Shown one piece after another: positions 43,379 to 51,231 of a stretch of DNA of 54,903 bases. Both the position numbers and the translations under genes were made by a program. Every line of letters begins with the position of its first letter. Position 1 is the first letter of the stretch. The notes under the pieces were generated by a model. It saw only the letters and a list, made by a program, of their open reading frames with translations, searched no databases and had not been told where the DNA came from. Source of the DNA: Rhodospirillales bacterium (GTDB lineage: Bacteria > Pseudomonadota > Alphaproteobacteria > Rhodospirillales > Shumkoniaceae); the NCBI GenBank assembly GCA_014859895.1, contig JACZKS010000060.1, forward strand, positions 1 to 54,903, given 5' to 3'.

Positions 43379-43384
43379 TGTCAG

Positions 43385-43678
43385 ATGAATACCCAAGCGA
43401 TGGGACGAATGGTGAGGAAGAGCGCCGCAGTCGCGCTTTACATGCTTGGCGCGGTGAATCGCGCCGCCGAGTCCGTCCGCCTCTATAACGAATTGCAGCG
43501 GCTCGACGACGACGAACTGGCGGCGCTGGGCATCCCGCGCGAGCGCATCGGGCGTCACGTGGCCGAAAGCATGGACCCGGTGACCCTGCAATCGATCGGC
43601 GGGTCTCACCCGGCGGCGGCCCAGACCCTTCCCAAAGAAGCGCTGGCGAACGCCGGCCTTCAGCGTCGCGCGGCCTGA
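43385..43678 (+). CDS. DUF1127 protein 3
   Basis: A 97-residue protein with the clearest DUF1127 core of the three: RLYNELQRLDDDELAALGI then RERIGRHV (about residues 35-60). It lacks the N-terminal LQAEV helix of proteins 1 and 2 but keeps the C-terminal QRRAA. The start ATG 43385 is set by the leader hairpin spacing; upstream ATGs are rejected. Convergent with the lipoprotein gene at 43707. Confidence 0.85.
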   Translation: MNTQAMGRMVRKSAAVALYMLGAVNRAAESVRLYNELQRLDDDELAALGIPRERIGRHVAESMDPVTLQSIGGSHPAAAQTLPKEALANAGLQRRAA

Positions 43679-43706
43679 GCGCCGGCGGCGTGCCATCCGG
43701 CCGCGG

Positions 43707-44618
43707 CTACGGCCCGGCCGGCGGCGGCAGGTCGCTTGACGGGGGCAGCACAATGGGCGGCCGGCCGCGCGGAGAGGCGCCACCGTCGCCCACCCGTTGC
43801 AGGATCTCGGTGATCCCTTCGGCCGCCGCCTGCGCGGCAAGTCCGGCGATGCCTCCCCAGCGGCGGTCGAGGCGACCGGCCGGTATCGTGTTTTCTTGAT
43901 TCGCTTCGCCCACTTCCCGGCCATCCGGGGTGGTCACGTGCCATTCGATGGCGATGCGCTGGTTGCCGTCTTTGGGCGGATCGGCGGTGACGATACCCCG
44001 CACCACGTGGGTGGCGTCGCCGGCGGTCTCGGCCAGTCCGAACGGCCCGCCTTCAAGGGCGTGGCGGAGCGCGGTGGCCAGCGCGGTATTGCCGTCTCCG
44101 GGAGCCCCGGCGATCTCGGCCAGGAACACGCCGCGGTGCACGTTGGAGCCGGTGGCCGGCAGTTCGGCATCCGCGCCGACAAGCGCGGCCAGCGCCTTGG
44201 CGGGCTGTTGGCCAGCCGACCAGATGGCACCGGGATCCGCGGCAAACGGGCCCTCGACCGCCTGGGCGTGGATGCCGGTGGGCTCGCCGTCGGCATCGAA
44301 GAGCGTCCATAAAATGGTGGTGTCGGTCGACGTCTCGGCGGCGGGGCCCGCGTACACGCCCTGCAACACGAAGCGGCTGGCGGTGCCTGGGCGCGAGGTG
44401 GCGGTTACGCCGTAGGCGCCCAGGTTCTCGGCTACCGCGCGGGCCAACGCTTCTCCTGTTGGGGCCGACAGCCCGGCGATCGGCGCCACCCGCACGTCGA
44501 TCGCCAATTCGGCCAACGGATAGGCCGAGCCTTGCGCATTGTGCTCGAACGGCTGCGGCAACGGCCCACACGCCGCCACCATCAGAAGGGCTAAGACGAA
44601 TCCGCGACTCACGCGCAT
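43707..44618 (-). CDS. hypothetical lipoprotein
   Basis: A 303-residue lipoprotein with lipobox V-A-A-C17 (MLVAAC-like) followed by GPLPQPF. No family is certain. The mature part has two repeated-looking segments (GEALARAVAENL near 55 and TALATALRHALEG near 180). EWHVTTPDGREVGE near residue 225 is followed by a Pro-rich C-terminus with PPIVLPPSSDLPPP. The pattern resembles envelope lipoproteins that compute component activity from two homologous halves. It may form an operon with the 22-residue ORF upstream and pgeF. Confidence 0.8.
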   Translation of the reverse strand: MRVSRGFVLALLMVAACGPLPQPFEHNAQGSAYPLAELAIDVRVAPIAGLSAPTGEALARAVAENLGAYGVTATSRPGTASRFVLQGVYAGPAAETSTDTTILWTLFDADGEPTGIHAQAVEGPFAADPGAIWSAGQQPAKALAALVGADAELPATGSNVHRGVFLAEIAGAPGDGNTALATALRHALEGGPFGLAETAGDATHVVRGIVTADPPKDGNQRIAIEWHVTTPDGREVGEANQENTIPAGRLDRRWGGIAGLAAQAAAEGITEILQRVGDGGASPRGRPPIVLPPSSDLPPPAGP

Positions 44619-44619
44619 G

Positions 44620-44688
44620 TCACATCAGGGCGCAGGTGGCGACCAATCCGACGATCAGAACGAAGACCAGCAGAATCATATAGGGCAT
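44620..44688 (-). CDS. possible 22-residue single-helix membrane microprotein
   Basis: A short ORF between pgeF and the lipoprotein gene encodes MPYMILLVFVLIVGLVATCALM (22 residues; hydrophobic almost throughout). Its TGA stop is 1 nt before the lipoprotein ATG. No strong ribosome site is visible. It could be a real coupling microprotein or a chance ORF. Confidence 0.3.
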   Translation of the reverse strand: MPYMILLVFVLIVGLVATCALM

Positions 44689-44721
44689 GGCTGTGATTTC
44701 CAGCCTTCAGCCCCACCCTTG

Positions 44722-45489
44722 TCAATCGCCGAGAATGACTGCCGAAAGATTGCGCCCGCACGCCGGTTCGCCGGCCAGCGTCGAGCGGCGGTGGCTGAAG
44801 AAGCGGTCGGGTTCGCGGCAGGTGTCGATCTGCAGCAACTGGATATGCTTGAGGCCGATGGCATCCAGCCGCCGGAAGAGATAGGTCGGCAGGTCGAACA
44901 GGAAGCGGCCAGGGTTGCGCGATGGCGCGAAGAAGGAGTCATTGGCGGCATTGTCGGCGAGAAAGGTGTCGCGGAACTCGGGGCCGACCTCGTAAGAGCC
45001 ATGGCGGATGCAGGGCCCCATCACGGCGACGATGCGGCTGGCCTTGGCGCCGGCCTGTTCCATGGTGGCCACCGTCGCTTCGACGATGCCGCCCCGGGCG
45101 CCCCGCCAGCCGGCGTGGGCGGCGCCGATCACCCGGGCCCGCGGATCGGCGAACAGCACCGGCATGCAGTCGGCGGTGAGCAAGCCGAGCGCGATGCCGG
45201 AGACCGCCGTCACCAGGCCGTCGGCCTCGGGCGCATCCTCGGGCGTCCACGGCTTCTCCACCACCACGGCTTTCGCCGAATGGACCTGGCGGGCGGTGAG
45301 CAGGAATTCGGCCGGCTGATCCATCATGGCCATGGCGCGGGACCGGTTGGCGGCAACGTTCTCCGCCGAATCGCCATTGCCGTATCCGCAATTGAGGGAT
45401 TCGTAGACTCCCTGGCTGACGCCGCCTCGGCGGGTGAAGAAGCCGTGGCGGACGCCCTTGAGGCCGTTGAATGCCGATGAGGTGATCAT
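44722..45489 (-). CDS. pgeF: peptidoglycan editing factor PgeF (laccase-domain protein)
   Basis: A 255-residue protein of the YfiH/PgeF family. Conserved elements are the N-terminal GVRHGFFTRRGGVSQGVYES, TADCMPVLFAD with its Cys, GAAHAGWRG with its His and MGPCIRHGSYEVG. PgeF proteins remove wrongly incorporated L-Ser from muropeptides; others show polyphenol or adenosine activity. It is the third member of the common lgt - methyltransferase - pgeF order. Confidence 0.93.
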   Translation of the reverse strand: MITSSAFNGLKGVRHGFFTRRGGVSQGVYESLNCGYGNGDSAENVAANRSRAMAMMDQPAEFLLTARQVHSAKAVVVEKPWTPEDAPEADGLVTAVSGIALGLLTADCMPVLFADPRARVIGAAHAGWRGARGGIVEATVATMEQAGAKASRIVAVMGPCIRHGSYEVGPEFRDTFLADNAANDSFFAPSRNPGRFLFDLPTYLFRRLDAIGLKHIQLLQIDTCREPDRFFSHRRSTLAGEPACGRNLSAVILGD

Positions 45490-45549
45490 GGGCGCTTTAT
45501 ACCGGCGAAGCCCCCAGTCGATAAAGGGAAATTGCGCGCACCGCGCGTA

Positions 45550-46647
45550 TCAGGTGAAACCCGGCGGCGGCGGCAGGTCGGGATTCTGTAGGGAAACCGC
45601 CTTAAACAGTGTGCCCATCTCCCCGGCGGCGGTCAGGCGATGGCGGGCGGCGCAAACGGATTCGGCCTGCGCCGGGGTGGCGCCTGCTATGAGGGCATCG
45701 GCCCGTGCCCCGAGACCCAGCCGCTCGAGGAAAAGGCCTTGCCCGATCGGCCCGAACGGCTTGGCGCCGGCCTCGATGGCGGCGCGCGTCACCGCCCCGA
45801 AATCGACGTGGGCGGTGAGATCCGCCTGCCCGGGATCGGCAAGAGGGTCGTGGTAGGCATGGCCGCGTACCGCCTGCAGGGTGTCGCCGGGGGCGCTCTG
45901 TGGATGGCCGTAGTCGATGATCAGGGCGGCGCCGCCCACCCCGGCAAGCCGCCGGCCGATGGCGTCGATCACCCCGACGGCGGCGGGCGACACCTCGGCG
46001 ATGGCGCCGATCGGGGCGTCGATGACGGCCGGTGACAGCAGCGGCGGCGGCCGGCGGCTTGGCGGCGACAGCGCGAAAATCAACCCATCGCCCCGCGGCC
46101 CGGCCGTTACCAGGCGCTCGCACCAGCCGGCGGCGGTGCGTTCGAACTGGAGAATGGGCAGGGCGTCGAGAAATTCGTTGGCGATCAGGATCATCGGCCC
46201 ATCGGGAATGCCGGAAAGGTCGGCGTGCCAGAGCGGCGGGTGCGATGGTGAGGCTTTGACCAGGGTATCGGCCTGGACGCGGCGCAGGACGGGGCTGGTT
46301 TCGACCAGATGGATGTGGGCGGCCTCGGCGAATTCCCGCACCTTGCGGCTTGCCCTCATCGCGTCGGCCATCAGGGTGCCGCGCCCCGGCCCTAGTTCGA
46401 CCCAATGCACCGGATTGGGCCGACCCATCGCCTGCCAGACCACCGCGCACCACAGGCCGAGGAGTTCGCCAAACATCTGCGAGACCTCGGGTGCGGTGAC
46501 GAAATCGCCGGCGGCGCCAAATGGATCGCGGGTCGCGTAATAGCCGAAGTGGGGATGGCCCAGGGCTTCCGCCATATAGTCGGCCACCGTCAGCGGGCCG
46601 CTGAGCGCAATGCGGCGAAGCAGGACGTCGCGAAGGCTGTCCGCCAT
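45550..46647 (-). CDS. class I SAM-dependent methyltransferase, NDUFAF7-like (DUF185)
   Basis: A 365-residue methyltransferase with motif I VELGPGRGTLMADAM, the family's early GYYATRDPFGAAGDFVTAPEVSQ and LIANEFLDALPI. In mitochondria NDUFAF7 methylates a complex I subunit; the bacterial relatives probably act on the same complex. The start is ATG 46647 (MADSLRDVL), 2 nt after the lgt stop; the frame continues 24 codons into lgt but is shadow. Confidence 0.92.
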   Translation of the reverse strand: MADSLRDVLLRRIALSGPLTVADYMAEALGHPHFGYYATRDPFGAAGDFVTAPEVSQMFGELLGLWCAVVWQAMGRPNPVHWVELGPGRGTLMADAMRASRKVREFAEAAHIHLVETSPVLRRVQADTLVKASPSHPPLWHADLSGIPDGPMILIANEFLDALPILQFERTAAGWCERLVTAGPRGDGLIFALSPPSRRPPPLLSPAVIDAPIGAIAEVSPAAVGVIDAIGRRLAGVGGAALIIDYGHPQSAPGDTLQAVRGHAYHDPLADPGQADLTAHVDFGAVTRAAIEAGAKPFGPIGQGLFLERLGLGARADALIAGATPAQAESVCAARHRLTAAGEMGTLFKAVSLQNPDLPPPPGFT

Positions 46648-46649
46648 GA

Positions 46650-47447
46650 TCAGGCGCGCGGCGGCCGCGCCCGCAGGATCAGGTAAAGGCCGAAGGCCAG
46701 CATCGGTCCCGACAGCCATTGTCCCATGGTGGTGCCGCCCAGCAGGAAGCCGATGTGGGTGTCGGGCTGCCGGAACAACTCGGCCACGCTACGGGCCAGG
46801 GCGTAGCCGATCAGGAAGATGCCGGTCAGGATGCCGGGGCGGCGGCGCACCGCTTCCCGCCGCCACAGCAGATGGAGCACGATGAACAGCAGCACGCCCT
46901 CCAACAGTGCCTCGTAAAGCTGGCTGGGATGGCGCGCCATCGGGCCGCCATGGGGAAAAACCATGGCCCACGGCACGTCGGTCTCGCGCCCGAACAACTC
47001 GCCATTGATGAAGTTGGCCAACCGTCCGAAGAAAAGACCGATCGGCGCCGCGCAGGCGATAACGTCGCCAAAGGCAAGGAGCGGAATATTGCGGCGGCGC
47101 ACAAACAACAGGAGGGCAACGAGGACGCCCAAAAGGCCGCCGTGGAACGACATGCCGCCGGCCCACACCTGGAAGATGGCCAGTGGGTGGGAAAGGTAGT
47201 AGGCGGGCTGGTAGAACAGCACGTAGCCCAGACGGCCGCCCAGCACCACGCCCAGCGTCGCCCATACCAGGAAATCGTCGACGTCGCGTCCCGGGGTGAC
47301 CGGCGGCGGCCCGTTGACCAGCCGGCGCACGTAGCGCCAGCCGAGGATGAGGCCGGCGACGTAGGCCAGGCCGTACCAGCGGATGGCCAACGGCCCGAAT
47401 TCGATCAGTACGGGGTCGATGTTGGGGAAGGCGATCGCGAAGGTCAT
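46650..47447 (-). CDS. lgt: prolipoprotein diacylglyceryl transferase
   Basis: A 265-residue inner-membrane enzyme that attaches diacylglycerol to the lipobox cysteine. The Lgt signature region is present (GLFFGRLANFINGELFGRETD), together with IRWYGLAYVAG and RHPSQLYEA, and about seven membrane helices. It supplies the many lipoproteins encoded in this window. Adjacent to the methyltransferase gene. Confidence 0.96.
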   Translation of the reverse strand: MTFAIAFPNIDPVLIEFGPLAIRWYGLAYVAGLILGWRYVRRLVNGPPPVTPGRDVDDFLVWATLGVVLGGRLGYVLFYQPAYYLSHPLAIFQVWAGGMSFHGGLLGVLVALLLFVRRRNIPLLAFGDVIACAAPIGLFFGRLANFINGELFGRETDVPWAMVFPHGGPMARHPSQLYEALLEGVLLFIVLHLLWRREAVRRRPGILTGIFLIGYALARSVAELFRQPDTHIGFLLGGTTMGQWLSGPMLAFGLYLILRARPPRA

Positions 47448-47474
47448 GGCGGCGTCCGTCCCGTGGGTGCCGTT

Positions 47475-48461
47475 TCAGCGGTAGCGGTCGGGGGCGTCGA
47501 GAAAATCCTGCACGTACCGGGCGACCCCGTCCTCCAGGGCGGTGAAGGGCCGCTTGAAGCCGGCGCCGCGCAGCCGCGTCGTATCGGCCTCGGTAAAGTA
47601 TTGGTACTTGTCGCGGATGGTTTCCGGCGTCGGCACATACTCGATGTCGGCGTTGCGCCCGAGGGCCCGGTAGACGGCGCCGGCCAGGTCGGCGAAGCTG
47701 CGCGCCTTGCCGGTACCGCAATTGAACAGGCCGCTGACCCGCGGGCTTTCAAGGAGCCAGAGGATGACCTCGGCGCAGTCGCCGACCCATACGAAATCGC
47801 GCAGCTGGCCGCCGTCGGGATAGTCGGGGTGGTGCGACTTGAACAGCACCGCCGCCTTGCCTGCCTTGGCCACCGGGTAGATGTGAGAGACGACGCTGGC
47901 CATCTTCCCTTTGTGGTACTCGTTGGGGCCGTAGACGTTGAAGAATTTGAGGCCGGCCCATTGTGGCGGCCGCGGTTCGCCGTCGGCGAGCAGGCGGGCG
48001 ACCCGGCGGTCGAACAGGAGCTTGCTCCAGCCGTAGGGGTTGAGCGGCCGCAACAGGGCCTGGGCGGCGGGATCGGCATCGTCGACGAAACCATGGGCGC
48101 CGTCGCCGTAGGTGGCGGCGGAAGAGGCATAGATGAAGGGCGCACCGCGTTCCGCGCACCAGCGCCAGAGGTCGAGCGAGAGGCGGAAGTTGGTGGCGAC
48201 GATGAGGTCGGCGTCGGTTTCGGTGGTCGAGGAGATGGCGCCCATGTGGATGATGGCGCGAATGGCGTTGCGATGCTCATCCAGGAAGGCGAACAGGCGA
48301 TCGGGGGCAATGACGTCGGCCAGCTCGCGCTTGGCGATGTTTCGCCACTTGTCGCCACTGCGCAGGCGGTCGCACACGGCAACCGGCCCCAATCCGCGCT
48401 CCTCGAGGGCGGCGACAATGTTCGACCCGATGAAGCCGGCTCCGCCGGTAACCACGATCAT
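47475..48461 (-). CDS. hldD: ADP-glyceromanno-heptose 6-epimerase
   Basis: A 328-residue short-chain epimerase for LPS core heptose. It has the NADP-binding GGAGFIGSN at the N-terminus, YASSAATYGDG, the catalytic Y-x-x-x-K in NPYGWSK, and FNVYGPNEYHKGKMASV, a strong HldD block. The start is ATG 48461 (MIVVTGG); the longer frame overlaps the ubiK promoter. It lies 27 nt upstream of lgt on the same strand, implying an operon for envelope functions. Confidence 0.94.
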   Translation of the reverse strand: MIVVTGGAGFIGSNIVAALEERGLGPVAVCDRLRSGDKWRNIAKRELADVIAPDRLFAFLDEHRNAIRAIIHMGAISSTTETDADLIVATNFRLSLDLWRWCAERGAPFIYASSAATYGDGAHGFVDDADPAAQALLRPLNPYGWSKLLFDRRVARLLADGEPRPPQWAGLKFFNVYGPNEYHKGKMASVVSHIYPVAKAGKAAVLFKSHHPDYPDGGQLRDFVWVGDCAEVILWLLESPRVSGLFNCGTGKARSFADLAGAVYRALGRNADIEYVPTPETIRDKYQYFTEADTTRLRGAGFKRPFTALEDGVARYVQDFLDAPDRYR

Positions 48462-48597
48462 GATGCGTTTATAGGGCGGCCGGCGGCGCCCCGCAAGCCG
48501 CGGTGGGCACCGCCGTGCGGAACCGCCGGTTGCGTCGGCCGCGGCCGGGCCCCATAATAATCCGACAAGCAAATCCGCTTTGCGGAGGGACCCGATC

Positions 48598-48924
48598 ATG
48601 CAGACCAGCAACCGTATCCTCGACGATCTCGCCCGCGTCGCCAACGGCGCCGTTTCGACCTTGACGGGCATCAAGGGGGAGCTGGAGGCCATGATCCGCC
48701 ATCAGCTCGAACGCATTCTGGCCGACCGCGATACCGTGCCGCGCGAGGAATTCGAAGCCGTCAAGGCGATGGCGGCCAAGGCTCGCAGCCAGCAGGAGAA
48801 GCTGGAAAAGCGGATCGCCGCGTTGGAAGCCAGGGAGTCCGGCCAGGCGCCCGTCAAGGCCGCCAAGCCCCGGCGTCCCAAACCCGCCGCCAAGCCGGCC
48901 GGGGGTTCAGACACTCAGGGTTGA
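48598..48924 (+). CDS. ubiK: UbiK/BMFP accessory factor
   Basis: A 108-residue member of the BMFP family that assists ubiquinone biosynthesis. The family pattern is an N-terminal amphipathic helix (QTSNRILDDLARVANGAVSTL) and a C-terminal trimer-forming coiled coil (REEFEAVKAMAAKARSQQ...LEKRIAALEAR). A Lys/Pro/Ala-rich tail is added. Start ATG 48598 with GGAGGGA upstream. Divergent from hldD. Confidence 0.92.
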   Translation: MQTSNRILDDLARVANGAVSTLTGIKGELEAMIRHQLERILADRDTVPREEFEAVKAMAAKARSQQEKLEKRIAALEARESGQAPVKAAKPRRPKPAAKPAGGSDTQG

Positions 48925-48983
48925 CACCGTCCGGCGCCGCCGCTTTTGCGCGGCACCCTTATCCACAATAAACCGGCCCTCCG

Positions 48984-49020
48984 GCCAAAAGGAGACTTGC
49001 ACGACGAGTCTCCTTTTGGC
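48984..49020. terminator. 14-bp perfect hairpin after ubiK
   Basis: GCCAAAAGGAGACT / AGTCTCCTTTTGGC pair perfectly over 14 bp with a 9-nt loop. The 3' arm contains CCTTTT, consistent with a terminator, though the T-run is inside the stem. It starts 60 nt after the ubiK stop. Confidence 0.65.
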
Positions 49021-49151
49021 AGGCTATAGTTGGTATCAACGAGTGAGGTGGGCCACTACATATCGGGCGGTGCCCCCTATGCAGGGGTGAGGGACGGTCC
49101 ATCCCACACGGCGGCCGAATGCCTTACCTGGCTATTGGGGGAGATGCGGCC

Positions 49152-49655
49152 ATGCGGGCTTCCACCCTTTTCGACGAAAAGCAGACCATCGATCCGCTCG
49201 ATGTGGTGGAGCGGGTCGTCACCGCCAACGATTGGATGTTCGACCGGCGCAGCGATCAGGAGATGGCTGCGCAGGTGCCTGGCCATTGGTGCGATTACAG
49301 CCTCTATTTCGCGTGGAACGAGGAGGTCGGCGCGCTGCATTTCACCTGCGCCTTCGACATGCGGGTGCCTCCCGAGAAGAAGGCCGGCATCGGCCAGTTG
49401 CTTTGCCTGGTCAACGAGCGCATGTGGCTCGGCCACTTCGGCATGTGGGAAGAAGAGGGGCTGCCAATGTACCGCCACGCCCTGCCATTGCGCGGCACCG
49501 GCGGGCCGACGCCCGAGCAGCTGGAGGACCTGTTGGACAACGCGGTCGCCGAGTGCGAGCGCTTCTATCCAGCTTTCCAGTTCGTCATCTGGGGCGGCAA
49601 GTCGCCACAGGACGCGCTCAGCGCCGCCATGGTGGAAACCGTCGGCGAGGCCTGA
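49152..49655 (+). CDS. YbjN domain-containing protein
   Basis: A 167-residue protein with the YbjN fold pattern: VVTANDWMFDRRSDQEMAAQVPG, then YSLYFAWNEEVGALHFTCAFD and NERMWLGHFGMWEEEGLPMYRHALPL. The family is related to type III chaperone-like folds and of uncertain function. ATG 49152 is preferred over 49119 because a GGGGGAG lies 7-8 nt before it. It is 7 nt from proC and so probably co-transcribed. Confidence 0.85.
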   Translation: MRASTLFDEKQTIDPLDVVERVVTANDWMFDRRSDQEMAAQVPGHWCDYSLYFAWNEEVGALHFTCAFDMRVPPEKKAGIGQLLCLVNERMWLGHFGMWEEEGLPMYRHALPLRGTGGPTPEQLEDLLDNAVAECERFYPAFQFVIWGGKSPQDALSAAMVETVGEA

Positions 49656-49662
49656 ACGTCCG

Positions 49663-50475
49663 ATGGCCTCCTCGCTTATCCTGGTCGGCTGCGGGAAGAT
49701 GGGCGGCGCCCTGCTTGAGGGCTGGCTCGACCGGGGCGTCGATCCGGCCGATGTCGTCGTCGTCGAGCCGCACGCCCAGGCGGCCAGCCCGGCCATCGCG
49801 CGCGGCGTGAGGGTCGTTGCCTCGGGCGATGCCGTGCCGGCGGCGAAGCGTCCCGACGTCGTGGTCTTTGCCGTCAAGCCGCAGATGATGGAAGGCGTCC
49901 TTCCCGGCTACGCGCGGTTTGCCGCCGGCGGGCCGGTTTTTCTGTCGATTGCGGCGGGCAAGACCATCGGCTATTTCCAGCGTTACCTCGGCATGGATGC
50001 CGCCATCGTCAGGGCCATGCCCAACACCCCGGCGGCGGTGCGCCGCGGCATGACGGTGGCCTGCGCCAGTCGACCAGTCGCCGAGGTCCAGCGCCGCCTG
50101 TGCGACGACTTGCTTAACGCCGTCGGCGAAGTGGCCTGGATCGACGACGAGGCGCATCTCGACGCCGTCACCGCGCTTTCCGGGGGCGGGCCCGCCTATG
50201 TCTTCCTGTTGGCCGAGGGCTTGGCCCAGGCCGGCATCGATGCCGGCCTGCCGGCCGATCTGGCCCACCGCCTGGCCCGCGTCACCGTCGCCGGATCGGG
50301 CGAGCTCCTGCACCGCTCGGCGGAACCGCCTTCCGTGCTGCGCCAGAACGTCACCAGTCCGGGTGGCACCACCGCCGAAGCGCTCAAGGTGCTGATGGCT
50401 TCCGATGGCTGGCAGCCGCTGCTCAGCAAGGCCATCGCCGCCGCCGCCAAGCGATCGCGCGAATTGGCCGGCTGA
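49663..50475 (+). CDS. proC: pyrroline-5-carboxylate reductase
   Basis: A 270-residue NAD(P)H enzyme for the last step of proline synthesis. It has a Rossmann motif LVGCGKMGGALLEGW, FAVKPQMM, RAMPNTPAAVRRGMT and the C-terminal ALSGGGPAYVFLLAEGL and VTSPGGTTAEAL blocks. ATG 49663; the same frame is open upstream to 49030 but overlaps the YbjN gene and is not coding. Confidence 0.96.
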   Translation: MASSLILVGCGKMGGALLEGWLDRGVDPADVVVVEPHAQAASPAIARGVRVVASGDAVPAAKRPDVVVFAVKPQMMEGVLPGYARFAAGGPVFLSIAAGKTIGYFQRYLGMDAAIVRAMPNTPAAVRRGMTVACASRPVAEVQRRLCDDLLNAVGEVAWIDDEAHLDAVTALSGGGPAYVFLLAEGLAQAGIDAGLPADLAHRLARVTVAGSGELLHRSAEPPSVLRQNVTSPGGTTAEALKVLMASDGWQPLLSKAIAAAAKRSRELAG

Positions 50476-50568
50476 AGGCCGACTTGCCGCCGCCGTCGTC
50501 GCAACCTAACATTATTGTCGGGGGAAGATGTGCGGCGGATGTTCGCCGCGGAGGATTAGGAGGTGGCG

Positions 50569-51231
50569 ATGGCACGCCAACCGGCTGACCGTCCCCGGTC
50601 GTCAGGACACGGCTCCACCGGCGATCCGGCCGGACACATTATCGACGCCGCGCTGGATCTTGCCGCCATCGAAGGCTGGAGCGGCCTTTCCATGGCCAGC
50701 ATCGCCGAGGCGGCCGGTCTGACGCTGGCTGAACTCCATGCGGCCTTCCCGTCCAAGAGCTGCCTGCTCAATGCCTTCATTCGACGGATCGACGCCCAGG
50801 TCCTGGCAGCCGGCCCGGCCGACGCCGACGAGGCGGCGCGCGATCGCCTGTTCGAGGTGCTGATGCGCCGTTTCGACGCTCTGGCTCCGCGCAAAGCGGC
50901 GGTGGCGGCGGTCCTGAGGGACATCGTCGATCCCGCCGTCGGGCTCGTTGGCCTGCCGGCCGTGGCCCGCTCGATGGCGTGGACGCTGGAAGCGGCGGGG
51001 CTGTCCGCGGCCGGCCTGTCCGGGCTGATCCGCGTGCAGGGGCTGATGCTCGTCTATGCCGACGCCGTGCGGGTCTGGCTGCGTGATGATACGCCTGACA
51101 TGGCGAAGACGATGGCGGCGCTGGACAAGGGACTGCGGCGCGCCGAATCGCTGGTCCACTTGGTGTCGGGCCTGACGCCGTTCCGGCCCGCCCCGGCCCG
51201 CCCGGTTTCCGGAGAGCCGCCGGCGGTTTAA
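50569..51231 (+). CDS. TetR-family transcriptional regulator
   Basis: A 220-residue regulator with an N-terminal helix-turn-helix region (IIDAALDLAAIEGWSGLS, then SIAEAAGLTLAELHAAFPSK). Start ATG 50569 is set by AGGAGG (50558-50563), 5 nt upstream; GTG 50563 overlaps that site. The C-terminal ligand domain is not informative. It stops in the palindrome TTAA shared with the convergent sensor kinase. Confidence 0.88.
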   Translation: MARQPADRPRSSGHGSTGDPAGHIIDAALDLAAIEGWSGLSMASIAEAAGLTLAELHAAFPSKSCLLNAFIRRIDAQVLAAGPADADEAARDRLFEVLMRRFDALAPRKAAVAAVLRDIVDPAVGLVGLPAVARSMAWTLEAAGLSAAGLSGLIRVQGLMLVYADAVRVWLRDDTPDMAKTMAALDKGLRRAESLVHLVSGLTPFRPAPARPVSGEPPAV

